A stretch of DNA of 64,000 nt, from the NCBI RefSeq assembly GCF_000022565.1, contig NC_012483.1, forward strand, positions 1,550,001-1,614,000. Reading direction: 5' to 3'. A program made the translations under genes and the position numbers. The DNA is from Acidobacterium capsulatum ATCC 51196 (lineage in GTDB: Bacteria > Acidobacteriota > Terriglobia > Terriglobales > Acidobacteriaceae). Every line of letters begins with the position of its first letter. The first letter of the stretch is position 1. The notes beneath the pieces were generated by a model that had not been told where the DNA came from, did not search any database, and saw only the letters and a program-made list of their open reading frames with translations. Positions 16,356 through 26,166 of this stretch are shown here, piece after piece.

Positions 16356-17240
16356 CTAAGGATTTCCAATATTTGCACTCTTCCAAACGGACTGAAAGAG
16401 TGCCGGAACCCAACGATCTGCCGGACAGCGGCTCCATGCCCGCTCCAGAAAAACCATGTCCATTGCATTCGCTTTGGTTTGCGCGGCCGCGAGTTCCAAA
16501 AGAAAGATTGCGCCTTTCCTATAAGGGCAACCGGGGGCCGATCCATTCTCTGTCGCCTGCCGCAGAACCATGGCCGGAGCAGACAGGCACTCTGCGACGA
16601 TCGCGTCAGCAGAAGCCTGCTTACGGACCGTGATGTCGCGATAGAGCTGGCGCATGCGATGAAATCCCTTGACGACGTTGTGGATTGCCACGCCCGTGCC
16701 ATGTACCCCGGCAAGATCACCGTTGACCTTCGCGGCGAGCAATTCTTTCGCACGTACTACCTTCCGGCGGAAGCGCGGGGAGAATTTGGAGAGCCCTTTT
16801 GCCTGGGGAGCAGAAGCCAATAGCCTGGCGGCCTTCCAGCTTTCGGAATCAGAAGTGTATGTCTCCACGAAAAGCCTGCCGATGGCCTGCTGCGTGAGGA
16901 TGCCCAACTCTTCGTCACTTCCCGAGCCCACAACCCATTGCGCCAGACTCCCCACATCAGGATTCGCCGCGTTCAGTGCGGCAGCGCGACGATTCAACTG
17001 GTTCCATAGCGCACTCTGGTTCCCTGCCCTTTCATCGTCCTCTCTTGCGCGAAGTGTCGGGAACCGATGTCCCCCAAAACTGAGCGCTTGCAGAACTCGA
17101 CGCAAGAATACTGCGTTCAGAAGAGGCCATCGAGAGTCGAACTTCCGATCCAGGCGTTGATCCTCGACGAGCTTGCGAATCTCGTCGGCATCGCTCACCC
17201 GAGTCACATCAATAATGCCTGGCACGAAGCTTCGTTTCAT
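16356..17240 (-). CDS. Uncharacterised 294-residue protein, weakly P450/haem-protein-like
   Basis: The protein is soluble, without signal peptide or membrane helix. I do not recognise a family with certainty. The opening (IDVTRVSDADEIRKLVEDQRLDRKF) reads like the start of cytochrome-P450-related proteins, and the end carries two cysteines in conserved-looking contexts, SAPGCPYRKGAIFLLELA and ERAWSRCPADRWVPALF. The canonical P450 ExxR and FxxGxxxC motifs are not present. It sits between a beta-barrel protein gene (12-base gap) and a four-helix membrane protein gene (14-base gap), all minus strand, which suggests one functional unit. A peroxidase or dioxygenase partner role is only a guess. Confidence 0.5.
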   Translation of the reverse strand: MKRSFVPGIIDVTRVSDADEIRKLVEDQRLDRKFDSRWPLLNAVFLRRVLQALSFGGHRFPTLRAREDDERAGNQSALWNQLNRRAAALNAANPDVGSLAQWVVGSGSDEELGILTQQAIGRLFVETYTSDSESWKAARLLASAPQAKGLSKFSPRFRRKVVRAKELLAAKVNGDLAGVHGTGVAIHNVVKGFHRMRQLYRDITVRKQASADAIVAECLSAPAMVLRQATENGSAPGCPYRKGAIFLLELAAAQTKANAMDMVFLERAWSRCPADRWVPALFQSVWKSANIGNP

Positions 17241-17252
17241 GGGAGTCTTCCT

Positions 17253-18140
17253 TTAGAAGCGATAGTCCAACGCAATCGCGAGAGCATTGTTTGCCTTGAG
17301 ATTGACTCCGGGGCCGGCATTGCCGGCGACGTGGCCCGTTCCGATGTCGATGGCCCATCGCTGACTCGGATACCCGGAGATTCTGACCGCATAAATCAGC
17401 GTGGTGGGAATACTCACATAAGGCACATAAGCGAGATGATGCGGTTCCTGATCCACCTCTACCGTGGGAGCGATCAGGACATGCTTCACAGGAACAGGAA
17501 ATGCCAGAGCACCGAAAGCAAGCGCTTGCCATTGATCTGCATTGCCGCCATAGCCGTACACTTCGCCATTCGTTCCGCGGACTCCGGCGTTCATCAGAAC
17601 AGGTAGCTTTTTATCGATGACCAGTAACTCGGTTGCCGTTCCATAAATGTCGCCGTTGGTGGCATTCTTGTGCGCAAAGCTTTGACTCACGTAAGGCACG
17701 TTGGTGCGCAGCACCCCTCCAAGCGCAAAAGCTGGAAGCCAACGATGATGAAATCCACCCTGCGGAATCACCTTGGCTTTCGCATTAAATATGTTCATCC
17801 CCGCATAGTTAAACAATGGGCTCAATGACGGGTCTCCGCCGTCGGAGTGATTATTGCGGGTGTAGCCAAACTCCAGCCAGTTTCCAAATCCTTCTTCGAC
17901 CGAGACATTGAAGTAGTCTCCGGCAACAGGCCCGGCTGTAACGGCGTGATAACTGAGCGTCGGGCCATTGAAGTGGCCGGGCTTCGCGGGCACAACATTG
18001 GCCCACGGCTGGAAAAAGACCCCAGAACCTCCGTCCATCGTCAGAGCCTGTCCCTTTGCCTGTGTCCCAAGTGCTAGCAGGCTAAATGCCAGAAGAAACC
18101 CAGCCGCGACGTATCTGCAGAAAAGATCCGGAACGGGCAT
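17253..18140 (-). CDS. DUF3034-like outer-membrane beta-barrel protein
   Basis: A roughly 295-residue exported protein. Its signal peptide (YVAAGFLLAFSLLALGTQAKGQ) is followed by many short amphipathic strands rich in aromatic residues, ending in IALDYRF, the C-terminal phenylalanine typical of outer-membrane barrels. Segments such as EEGFGNWLEFGYTRNN and GTATELLVIDKKLPVLMNAGVRG match my recollection of DUF3034 proteins. It leads a three-gene minus-strand cassette and faces the benzoylformate decarboxylase gene across a 426-base divergent spacer. It could admit or bind an aromatic substrate, but nothing proves it. An ATG at 18239 could also be the start. Confidence 0.6.
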   Translation of the reverse strand: MPVPDLFCRYVAAGFLLAFSLLALGTQAKGQALTMDGGSGVFFQPWANVVPAKPGHFNGPTLSYHAVTAGPVAGDYFNVSVEEGFGNWLEFGYTRNNHSDGGDPSLSPLFNYAGMNIFNAKAKVIPQGGFHHRWLPAFALGGVLRTNVPYVSQSFAHKNATNGDIYGTATELLVIDKKLPVLMNAGVRGTNGEVYGYGGNADQWQALAFGALAFPVPVKHVLIAPTVEVDQEPHHLAYVPYVSIPTTLIYAVRISGYPSQRWAIDIGTGHVAGNAGPGVNLKANNALAIALDYRF

Positions 18141-18566
18141 AGCGCCAAGCGTCGTCCTGCGCTTCGAACGATGGACGCGCTGATAACGCCGGGCCAGGCT
18201 AAGCCGGCGTGAAGAAATATTGCTTATCGAACCGATCATGATTGAAACCCCAGACTGCTCACCTTGGGCATGCTCGCATGAGTTGGGCGGAGGTTTGAAG
18301 GTTCTCAGGGGTGTCTTCACGGTGAGCTAACCGGCTGGACGGTGCTGCGGTCTGACAAGCGGAGGAGGGGTTCAAGGCTGTTCCGCAGCGTCATGCTGTC
18401 GCGCATTGCCATGCAGCCAGGAGACGCCAGCACATGCACGGCTGCTGCTTGAGACTCACCGTGAGATCACTTCACATCCCTGCACACGGTGCGTGAACGC
18501 GTATTTGATCGGAACATCGTGCCACTCGTTGCAAAAACCCGAGCGTCGGCACCGAGAGGAAAAGAT
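18141..18566. other. Divergent promoter region between the barrel cassette and mdlC
   Basis: About 426 bases lie between the outer-membrane protein gene and the benzoylformate decarboxylase gene. It must contain both promoters. The part next to the barrel gene could code for an N-terminal extension if that gene starts at 18239. I see no clean palindrome to propose as an operator. A short HGxLRHGE-type match is absent. Confidence 0.35.
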
Positions 18567-20204
18567 ATGTCAGCAGGAAATGCATTCACAGTGTGGGAAG
18601 CAACCTACGATCTATTACGGAAACTGGGGCTGACGACTGTATTCGGCAACCCTGGTTCCACCGAACAGCCCTTCCTCAAGAACTTCCCTTCGGATTTCGA
18701 CTATATCCTCGCCCTGCAAGAAGCCTCAGCAGTAGCCATGGCAGACGGATTTGCGCAAGCCACGGGCAGCCCCGCACTGGTCAATCTTCACACCAATGCC
18801 GGAACAGGAAACGGCATGGGTTCCATCATGACGGCGTTTCAGAATAAAACTCCTCTCATTATTACGGCTGGCCAGCAGACCAGAGAGATGATCATCTGCG
18901 ATCCTCTTTTGACGAACCGTGACGAGACCATGCTACCGCGGCCCTATGTGAAATGGGCCTACGAGCCGAAGCGTGCGCAGGATGTTCCGCGCGCGATCAT
19001 GAGAGCCTACGCGCTCGCACTGCAACCGCCCGCGGGACCCGTTTTTCTCTCCATTCCTCTTGACGACTGGGATCAGCCCGCACTCGGGATCGCGGATGTT
19101 CGCACGGTCAGCAGCCGCGTCGCTCCCGATCCGGACCGTATTCGCGAGTTTGCAAGCCGCATTTCCGGTGCGAAGAAGCCCGCCCTGATCTATGGGCCTG
19201 AGATCGAGAAGGCCGGCGGCTGGGAGGCCGGCATCGCGCTCGCAGAAAAACTTCGCGCTCCGGTCTTTCGGGCACCCGCCTCGGAACGCATGTCCATTTC
19301 CGAGACGCATCCGCTATTTCAAATGCAGTTGCCACAGGCAATGGGGCCGATCAGCACGATCCTCGCGGGCTATGACCTGATCGTGGTCATCGGCGCCCCG
19401 GTCTTCCGCTATTATCCCTATGTTCCTGGCCCGGTTGTACCGGCGGGAGCGGAGTTGCTCCAGATCACGAACGATCCTACAGATGCTGGCAGCGCGCTCA
19501 TCGGCGACAGTCTCTTGTCAGACGCTAAGCTCGCACTGCTGGCACTACACGATCTGGTCGAGGACCGCTCATCGCTTCCTCTTCCCGCGCGAAGGGAAAA
19601 GAAGACGCCGCCTGCCTCCAGCACCGGGATGCCGCTCACGGCAGAGGAACTGTATGCGGCGCTGGGCGAGGTTCGTCCTGAAGACGCAATTGTTGTGGAG
19701 GAGTCACCGTCGAACTTCATGCAGTTTCGTGACTACTGGCCAGCGCTGAAGCCTATGCGCTATTTCACTTATGCGAGCGGAGGACTTGGTCACAATGCTC
19801 CGTCTTCGGTGGGTGTAGCGCTGGCTCAAAAGAAGCTGGGAACAGGCCTGCCCGTTGTCATGCTCATTGGTGATGGTTCCCTGCAATACTCGGTGCAAAG
19901 CCTGGCGTCGGCGGCACAACACAATCTGAAGATCATCTACATCGTGCCGTGCAATCGAGAATACGCAATTCTCAAAGAGTTTGCGGTTCTTGAAAGGACG
20001 CCCAATGTTCCCGCCCTTGATCTGCCCTATCTTGACATCGTTTCACTGGCCCAAGGGTACGGAGTCAGGGGAATCAAGGCCGATACGAAGGAACAAATTC
20101 AGGCTGCCTTCCGGCAGGCGCTCGCAGCTGAGGGGCCAACCTTGATTGCTGTTCCGATCAAACAGGAGCTGAAACCGCTCATCCCGCCTTCGGTGAAAGC
20201 ATAA
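18567..20204 (+). CDS. mdlC: Benzoylformate decarboxylase, thiamine-diphosphate enzyme
   Basis: This 545-residue ThDP enzyme carries the specific active-site set of benzoylformate decarboxylase: serine in FGNPGSTEQPFL (residue 31), the cofactor-activating glutamate in ALQEASAVAMADG (52), histidine in NLHTNAGTGNGMG (75) and the later histidine in SISETHPLFQMQLP. The C-terminal cofactor-binding block is MLIGDGSLQYSVQSLASAAQHN. The spacing matches the Pseudomonas enzyme with a five-residue offset. It converts benzoylformate to benzaldehyde and CO2 in the mandelate pathway. GAGAGG precedes the ATG. The downstream quinone oxidoreductase and the aldehyde dehydrogenase at 21505 could handle the aldehyde product. 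No mandelate racemase or dehydrogenase is present. Confidence 0.88.
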   Translation: MSAGNAFTVWEATYDLLRKLGLTTVFGNPGSTEQPFLKNFPSDFDYILALQEASAVAMADGFAQATGSPALVNLHTNAGTGNGMGSIMTAFQNKTPLIITAGQQTREMIICDPLLTNRDETMLPRPYVKWAYEPKRAQDVPRAIMRAYALALQPPAGPVFLSIPLDDWDQPALGIADVRTVSSRVAPDPDRIREFASRISGAKKPALIYGPEIEKAGGWEAGIALAEKLRAPVFRAPASERMSISETHPLFQMQLPQAMGPISTILAGYDLIVVIGAPVFRYYPYVPGPVVPAGAELLQITNDPTDAGSALIGDSLLSDAKLALLALHDLVEDRSSLPLPARREKKTPPASSTGMPLTAEELYAALGEVRPEDAIVVEESPSNFMQFRDYWPALKPMRYFTYASGGLGHNAPSSVGVALAQKKLGTGLPVVMLIGDGSLQYSVQSLASAAQHNLKIIYIVPCNREYAILKEFAVLERTPNVPALDLPYLDIVSLAQGYGVRGIKADTKEQIQAAFRQALAAEGPTLIAVPIKQELKPLIPPSVKA

Positions 20205-20223
20205 AAGCCCCTTTCTTTGGTGG

Positions 20224-20280
20224 AAGCCATCTCGATGCCGCCGCGCCGCCTTTGCGGTGTCAGGGATGGCTTTCCTGTTT
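20224..20280 (+). terminator. Terminator-like hairpin after mdlC
   Basis: AAGCCATC at 20224-20231 pairs with GATGGCTT at 20265-20272, with further pairing inside, followed by TTCCTGTTT. It lies 20 bases after the mdlC stop and suggests at least partial termination before the quinone oxidoreductase gene. Confidence 0.5.
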
Positions 20281-20406
20281 GCGAGGTCCAGAGCTGCAGC
20301 CCGCGCATGACAAACAGCGAGTGCCCTCTCTGCACCGAAGCCGGCCGCCGCGCGATGCTTATGCCTCACGGCGCGAATAGATGACTGATTGAGATGGAGG
20401 TGAAAG

Positions 20407-21378
20407 TTGAAAGCAGTGCAGATCACAGCTCTTGGAGGACGCGAGGTCCTCAACGTACGCGATGTAGCCATGCCCACACTTCGCACGGGCCAGGTGCTCA
20501 TACGCGTTTGCTTTTCTGGAGTGAACTTCATCGACGTGTACTACCGCGAGGGAAAATATAAGACTGACCTCCCATTTGTCCCGGGCGCGGAAGGCTCTGG
20601 TTACATCGCAGGTGTGGGCGAAGGTGTTGTTGGATTTTCAGAAGGAGACCCCGTTGCCTGGTACGGGCCGTTAGGAAGCTGCGCCGAGTACGCGGCCGTC
20701 GATGCCAGCATGGTCATCAAAATATCCGCCGGGATTCCGCTGTCAGTCGCTGCAGCCCTCATGATGCAGGGCATCACCGCCCACTATCTTGCACACTCAA
20801 CTTTTCCGCTGCAGGAAGGCCATACCGCTCTCGTTCACGCAGCCGCCGGCGGTGTAGGCCACCTGCTGACACAGATGGCGAAGAGAGCGGGCGCCAGAGT
20901 CCTCGCCACAGTTTCGTCAGAGGAAAAAGCCAGCATTGCAAAGGACGCAGGCGCCAGCGAGGTCATCCTTTACCATGATGTGGACTTTGATGCAGCGGCT
21001 CGGAACTTGACGGATGGCGTTGGTGTGGACGTCGTATATGACGGCGTGGGCAAGACCACTTTTGAAGGATCGCTAAGATCACTCAGGCCGCTGGGGATGC
21101 TTGCGCTTTATGGCGCATCCAGTGGGCCGGTTCCTCCATTTGATCTCAGCCGTCTCAGCGCGATGGGCTCGCTCTTCATCACGCGTCCCATGTCGTTCGA
21201 CTACATTCGGCCCCACAGCAAGTACGTAGAGCGGACGGATGCAATTTTCGCGATGTACCAGAATCGTGTTCTAAACGTTCATGTCGATACGGTGTTTCCA
21301 CTCGAAGAAGCCGCCGCGGCTTATGAGTTGCTGGAAAGCCGCCGTTCCAAGGGAAAGATTCTTTTGTCACTCGCATGA
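20407..21378 (+). CDS. qor: NADPH:quinone oxidoreductase (zinc-free MDR family)
   Basis: A 323-residue medium-chain dehydrogenase/reductase without the zinc ligands. It has the quinone reductase pattern GVNFIDVYYREGKY near the N-terminus, the catalytic-domain lid PGAEGSGYIAGVGEGV, the nucleotide-binding ALVHAAAGGVGHLLTQMAKRA, and GVDVVYDGVGKTTFEGSLRSL. It reduces quinones or enones with NADPH. The start codon is TTG with GGAGGTG five bases upstream. It follows mdlC on the same strand by about 200 bases with a hairpin between, so it may have its own promoter. A link to aromatic-acid breakdown is by position only. Confidence 0.88.
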   Translation: MKAVQITALGGREVLNVRDVAMPTLRTGQVLIRVCFSGVNFIDVYYREGKYKTDLPFVPGAEGSGYIAGVGEGVVGFSEGDPVAWYGPLGSCAEYAAVDASMVIKISAGIPLSVAAALMMQGITAHYLAHSTFPLQEGHTALVHAAAGGVGHLLTQMAKRAGARVLATVSSEEKASIAKDAGASEVILYHDVDFDAAARNLTDGVGVDVVYDGVGKTTFEGSLRSLRPLGMLALYGASSGPVPPFDLSRLSAMGSLFITRPMSFDYIRPHSKYVERTDAIFAMYQNRVLNVHVDTVFPLEEAAAAYELLESRRSKGKILLSLA

Positions 21379-21390
21379 GCGCGCCGCGAA

Positions 21391-21421
21391 GGTGAGAGCC
21401 ATCGGGGAAATGGCTCTCACC
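21391..21421 (+). terminator. Perfect 12-bp hairpin between convergent qor and aldehyde dehydrogenase genes
   Basis: GGTGAGAGCCAT at 21391-21402 is exactly complementary to ATGGCTCTCACC at 21410-21421, with a seven-base loop. No T run follows on either side. Its place between the ends of two converging genes suggests a transcript-end structure. Confidence 0.55.
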
Positions 21422-21504
21422 GTTCCGTGCGGCCGCTTTGTGTCTTCAGCGGTGCGGAGTTCGCGTTTGCGTGCAACCGGGTGAGACGCCGCGGAAAAGC
21501 TTCC

Positions 21505-22896
21505 TCACGAAACCGAGTGTCGTACCTTTGCGGGATCGACCATACACACCATCTTCTTGTTCACAAACTCCTCTATTCCAAGGCCGGAGAGTTCACGACC
21601 GTATCCAGAACGCTTGATGCCTCCAAAGGGCAGTTCAGGAGCGGTGAGGGCGGGATAGTTGATGAAGACCATACCCGACTGAAGCCTGGAGGCCAGGCGG
21701 CGCGCCCGCCGCGGATCAGAGGTGCAGATCGCTCCGCCCAGTCCAAAGGGAGAATCATTTGCGATTTTCATGGCCTCGTCTTCATCCTTTGCACGAAAGA
21801 ACATCGCGACAGGGCCAAAGAACTCCTGCGAGTAGGCCGGATTGGAGCGGTCAATATCCGTCAGGATCGTTGGCGAAAGAAAGGCTCCCGGGCCGGCAGG
21901 GCGAGAGCCTCCCATGAGCAATGTCGCCCCATGACGCAGGGCTATATCAAGTTGCTCCACCAGCCGGTCCAGCGCCAAACTGGAAGAGAGCGGTCCCAGC
22001 GTAGTCGATTCATCCATCGGATTGCCCGGAATATATTGCGCCATGAGCCGCATCAGCTCGGCCAGAAATTCATCTGCGATCTTATCGACGACGATGAACC
22101 GCTTGGAGCCTACACAGACCTGGCCGCAGTTTCCCATGCGGCCCTGCGCAGCCATTCTGGCCGCAAGCCTGGGATCAAAATCTTCCATGACGATGAAGGC
22201 ATCGTTGCCTCCCAGCTCCATCGTGGATTTCTTGAGTGCCTTGCCCGCCTGTGCCGCGAGAGATTCACCGGCCCGCTCTGACCCAGTCAGCGCTACACCT
22301 TGAATGCGCGGATCGGCGATCAGACGGCTCACCTGATCGTTGCTGAGAAAGAGATTGATATAAGCTCCATCGGGAGCGCCCGCATCCTGCATCACTTTTT
22401 CGAACGCAACCGCACACTGCGGCACGCCCGGCGCGTGCTTCATCAGAATGGTGTTGCCGGCCGCGATATTCGGCCCGACAAAGCGTACCAACTGATAAAA
22501 GGGATAATTCCACGGCTCGACGCCGATCAACACACCGATGGGCTCAAGCTCAAGCCATGCCTCGCCCACCGTTGATTCCTCCAGCGGACGCCGGGCGAGA
22601 AGCTTCGGCGCTTTTTCCGCGTAGTAATCCAGAATAGACGCACTCAGCTCGACTTCATCCCGGCTCTCCCGAATGAGCTTTCCCATCTCAAGCGTGATCA
22701 TCCTTGCAAGATCTTCGCGACGCTCACGCATCAGAGCTGCGGCTTTTCTCAACACTTCCGCCCGCGCTTCCACAGTTCCAAATGAGCGGAAGCAGGCATC
22801 CGCGCGTGAGAGCGCGTCTTCCATCGCCTCGTCGCTGTGCTCGTCAAAATGCTTCATTAGTTCGCCCGTATATGGATTGACGCTGTCGTAACTCAT
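21505..22896 (-). CDS. NAD(P)-dependent aldehyde dehydrogenase, succinate-semialdehyde type
   Basis: A 463-residue ALDH of the Sad/YneI-like group. It shows the cofactor/oxyanion motif PWNYPFYQLVRFVGPNIAAGN, the general-base glutamate in TMELGGNDAFIV, the catalytic cysteine in GNCGQVCVGSKRFIV, and the late motifs SQEFFGPVAMFF and LPFGGIKRSGYGREL. It oxidises an aldehyde to the acid. The family name is succinate-semialdehyde dehydrogenase, but beside benzoylformate decarboxylase a benzaldehyde role is plausible. GGGGAG lies five bases ahead of the ATG at 22896; the frame is open further up without conserved residues. It is 185 bases downstream of the histidine kinase on the same strand. Confidence 0.87.
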   Translation of the reverse strand: MSYDSVNPYTGELMKHFDEHSDEAMEDALSRADACFRSFGTVEARAEVLRKAAALMRERREDLARMITLEMGKLIRESRDEVELSASILDYYAEKAPKLLARRPLEESTVGEAWLELEPIGVLIGVEPWNYPFYQLVRFVGPNIAAGNTILMKHAPGVPQCAVAFEKVMQDAGAPDGAYINLFLSNDQVSRLIADPRIQGVALTGSERAGESLAAQAGKALKKSTMELGGNDAFIVMEDFDPRLAARMAAQGRMGNCGQVCVGSKRFIVVDKIADEFLAELMRLMAQYIPGNPMDESTTLGPLSSSLALDRLVEQLDIALRHGATLLMGGSRPAGPGAFLSPTILTDIDRSNPAYSQEFFGPVAMFFRAKDEDEAMKIANDSPFGLGGAICTSDPRRARRLASRLQSGMVFINYPALTAPELPFGGIKRSGYGRELSGLGIEEFVNKKMVCMVDPAKVRHSVS

Positions 22897-23081
22897 CGGA
22901 ACTCCCCGATCTGATACAGAATTTGAAAGGCGTAGCGAGCTTGAGAAGCAGGCCACTCCTAACCAGTCTGATAAGAGCAGACAGGGCGAGAGAGAATAAG
23001 GTAAGCAAAGGATAGCTAACGGTGAGGAGAGCGGCTGCGTGATGACATCGCGCAGAACTAGGGAGTGCTGCCCCTTGCTCT

Positions 23082-26000
23082 TTAATGTCTCAGACGGCGA
23101 AACCTTCTTCGCAGCCATCCCGATGGCTGCTCATAGGCGCGCTCGGCAGCGACGGTTACGCACACCTCCGTCCCATGCCCTGGGGCGCTCTGCACTTCAA
23201 GATGTGCTCCAATGTCCGCTGCCCGCTCCCGCATGCCCCTGATTCCGAAATGCCCTTCAGGAGAGGCTCCGGCATCAAACCCGTTTCCGTTGTCTCGAAT
23301 AGCGATCCGGAACGCATTGTCGTGATAGCTCACTTGCACCTGCACCTCATCCGCATCCGAGTGGAAGCAGGCATTGGAGAGAGCTTCAGACGCAATCATC
23401 AATACTTCTTCGCGGGCAAACGCATGGATCGGCCTGGCAATGCCTTCGCATGTAAATCTAACTTTTGAACTCGCGCTGCCAAAGATTTGAGACACGAGAG
23501 TGCTCAGCGATGCAAGCAGGGTTTCTGATTCGCCGCCTTCCCCACGCAGATCCCGGATTCGATTCCTGCCTGAAACCAGCAGCCGGTCAGCATGGTCGAG
23601 CGAGCGTTCCAATTCTTCCCTGACCTCAGAGGAGACGACGGCCTGACTCGAAAAACTCGATATGCTCAGCACGAGCCCCTGCATGGCCTGCAGCAGCGTG
23701 TCATGAAGCTCTCTCGCAATGCGCATGCGCTCGGTCATGCGCTCGCTGAAGCGAAGGGTCATCTCTCTCTCGATCAGGCTGACACGCCTGAGATAAAGCG
23801 CGGTCAGAATGCCAAGGATTGCGAGAACAGCGAGAAATCTGAACCACGGCATCTGGTACCATGCCGGCATCACGATGAAGTTCAGCGCAGCCCCCTGCTG
23901 GTTCCAGACTCCGCTATTGTTGCAGGCGATGACCTGAAACGAATATTTTCCCGGCTCCAGATTGGTATAGAACGCCTGACGGCGGGTTCCGGCATTTTGC
24001 CAGCCGTCGTCATACCCACGAAGCCGGTAGCGGAAGAAAACCTTTCTCGGAGAAGGAAAACTCAAAGCCGTGTAGTCAATCTCCAAATCACGGGACCTGG
24101 CCGGCAGACGCACAAGGTTCGCGAGAGGGTACACGTGATGGTCCGCAAGCAGCCTCTCCACGAAAACCGGAGGAGGATTCGCATTGAGAGAAAGATCTGC
24201 GGGGTCCAGGGTCTGAAGCCCGTTATCGGTCGCGAACCACAGCCGGCCATCGGCCGACCGCGAAACGGCCGGAGTGAACACCGGCCCCGACACAGCCACA
24301 CCGTCGCTGGGCCCGAGCCGCAGAGGGTGATGAAACGTAAGTTTTGAGGCACGCCACCACTCCTTCACATCCCTGGCAGCATAACGGGTGATGCCGCATC
24401 GGCTGGCGACCCACATATTGCCGCCGCGATCAAAGATGTCGGAGTACGTATGGAGGCAGGCATCACCGGAGATTCCAGGCAGGAACCGGTGCCTGCTCCC
24501 TCTTACGAGAGTCAAACCGCTGGTGGACCATATATAGAGCGTGCCGCCCGTTCCTTGCAGAATCGTACTGACCTGCTTGCCGGGCGGCCGCAGCTTGTAC
24601 TCGAGAATGTCTGCGTTCTTGCCGTGGACGAGGTGTGCCACTTCTCCCTGAATGGAAAGCGTCCATACCCCCTGGTGAATGTCTGGAATCACCCGGAATA
24701 AGTAGGCCTGCTGAACGCCGGCCGGCTCTGCTATGCGTGTCGCCGGATCGAAGTGAAAGAGCTTGTTATCTCCGTGCCCGAGGGAAACACACCAGATCAA
24801 GCCAGCCGGGTCTTGCGCCATGGATAACACGGGACCAATGGGCTTGCCGGACCTTCTCGTCACAGGCAGAAACCTCCCCTGCGAGTAGAGATACAGTCCC
24901 TTGTCCATTGCAATCCAGACACGGCCTTCTCTGTCTTCGAGGCTCGCTTCAAGCTGCTTCCCGGTGATCTGCCGGCGCAAGCGGACGGCGGTGACCACAC
25001 CTCGCTTGAGGACATTGATCCCTCCATCAGAAAGGCTCCAGACGCTTCCGTCGCGGCTCGTGAAAACAGAGTCGATTTCGTTGCTGCTCAAATGCTGGGC
25101 GAGGGAATAAGTTGTGACGGCCAGATCGCGGAACCGGTCAATGCCATTGGAGGTAATGACCCATAGATCGCCTTCGGCATCCTCCATAAACTGATGGACA
25201 TCGTTGCTCGAAAGACCATCGAGACTGCTGTAATGCTGAATGCTATGGCCCTCAATCCGGTATAACCCGTCATTCGAGGTACCAACCCACAGAGAGCCCG
25301 AGCGGTCCCGGTAAGTGGTGGTGACTCTCAGTCTGCTGGAAGCGAATGCCGGGACATGCGTAGAGGAGTACCGTCCATTTTCAAAATACTCAAGCCCCAG
25401 ACCCGGCCCCGCATACGCAATCCCGACCCACACGCCCCCGGAAGGGTCAGCGCTCAAACAGCTCACTGCGGATGGAAGCCCTTTCAATATGCTGCTCTTC
25501 ATCGGGTAAACAGAGACATGCCCATCCGAGGAATAGCGCAAAATAGAGGCAACTCCTCCCATCCACACTGCCCCCGCCGCATCGACAGCAAGCGCGCTGC
25601 CCCCGTCAAAGGGAACTCCGTCGGCAACGCCAAAGCAGTGGACCTTCTCACCGGATACTCGGCATAACGGGCCGCGCCGGTCCATCCCCAGGCGGGACCG
25701 CGCAAGCCAGATGGTCCCATTACTGCCCTCGGCAATTGCGTCAATGCGACTGACATAGCGGGGAAAGGCAATCAGACGATGCTCCTTCCAGTGGAATAAG
25801 CCATGTACCGTTCCGATCCAGAGACTGTCATCCTGTGCGCCAAGCAGGCTCACGACCGGGTCGCGCAGCTTCACCTGGCCCGCGGGAGATTGCCAATGAT
25901 GAAAGCTAACCCCGTCAAAACGCAGCAGCCCGGACCTGCTGCCAATCCAGATATATCCGTCTCGCGTCTGCGCAATGGCGGAGGGGGGCGAATCCAGCAG

Positions 26001-26126
26001 GCCGCCCTGCAGACGCCACGCGGCGTGCGCATACTGCGAAAGCATGGTGCCTGGATTCAGCGCCAGCAACCCGGGCACTGCTCCCCACATAAGCAGGACG
26101 AGGAAGATAAGGAGCATCCGGTTCAT
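23082..26126 (-). CDS. Two-component-propeller sensor histidine kinase
   Basis: About 1,014 residues. After a signal peptide (LLIFLVLLMWGAVPGLLA) come some 14 Reg_prop blades (DGYIWIGSRSGLLRFDG, DDSLWIGTVHGLFHW, DGRLWFATDNGLQTLD) that form two periplasmic propellers. The Y_Y_Y domain follows (FFRYRLRGYDDGWQ, GKYSFQVIACNNSGVW), then one membrane helix (FLAVLAILGILTALYL) and a HisKA_3 kinase with the H-box ARELHDTLLQAMQGLVLSI. Its ATPase domain has SEALSNACFHS, DNGNGFD and HFGIRGMRERA. It senses an unknown ligand, probably a polysaccharide or aromatic, and phosphorylates the NarL-type regulator encoded immediately upstream. An ATG at 26174 overlapping the regulator stop is an alternative start. 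Confidence 0.9.
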   Translation of the reverse strand: MNRMLLIFLVLLMWGAVPGLLALNPGTMLSQYAHAAWRLQGGLLDSPPSAIAQTRDGYIWIGSRSGLLRFDGVSFHHWQSPAGQVKLRDPVVSLLGAQDDSLWIGTVHGLFHWKEHRLIAFPRYVSRIDAIAEGSNGTIWLARSRLGMDRRGPLCRVSGEKVHCFGVADGVPFDGGSALAVDAAGAVWMGGVASILRYSSDGHVSVYPMKSSILKGLPSAVSCLSADPSGGVWVGIAYAGPGLGLEYFENGRYSSTHVPAFASSRLRVTTTYRDRSGSLWVGTSNDGLYRIEGHSIQHYSSLDGLSSNDVHQFMEDAEGDLWVITSNGIDRFRDLAVTTYSLAQHLSSNEIDSVFTSRDGSVWSLSDGGINVLKRGVVTAVRLRRQITGKQLEASLEDREGRVWIAMDKGLYLYSQGRFLPVTRRSGKPIGPVLSMAQDPAGLIWCVSLGHGDNKLFHFDPATRIAEPAGVQQAYLFRVIPDIHQGVWTLSIQGEVAHLVHGKNADILEYKLRPPGKQVSTILQGTGGTLYIWSTSGLTLVRGSRHRFLPGISGDACLHTYSDIFDRGGNMWVASRCGITRYAARDVKEWWRASKLTFHHPLRLGPSDGVAVSGPVFTPAVSRSADGRLWFATDNGLQTLDPADLSLNANPPPVFVERLLADHHVYPLANLVRLPARSRDLEIDYTALSFPSPRKVFFRYRLRGYDDGWQNAGTRRQAFYTNLEPGKYSFQVIACNNSGVWNQQGAALNFIVMPAWYQMPWFRFLAVLAILGILTALYLRRVSLIEREMTLRFSERMTERMRIARELHDTLLQAMQGLVLSISSFSSQAVVSSEVREELERSLDHADRLLVSGRNRIRDLRGEGGESETLLASLSTLVSQIFGSASSKVRFTCEGIARPIHAFAREEVLMIASEALSNACFHSDADEVQVQVSYHDNAFRIAIRDNGNGFDAGASPEGHFGIRGMRERAADIGAHLEVQSAPGHGTEVCVTVAAERAYEQPSGWLRRRFRRLRH

Positions 26127-26166
26127 CGTGCCGGATCGCCTGGTTTCACAGTGCTGTCTTTCCCTC

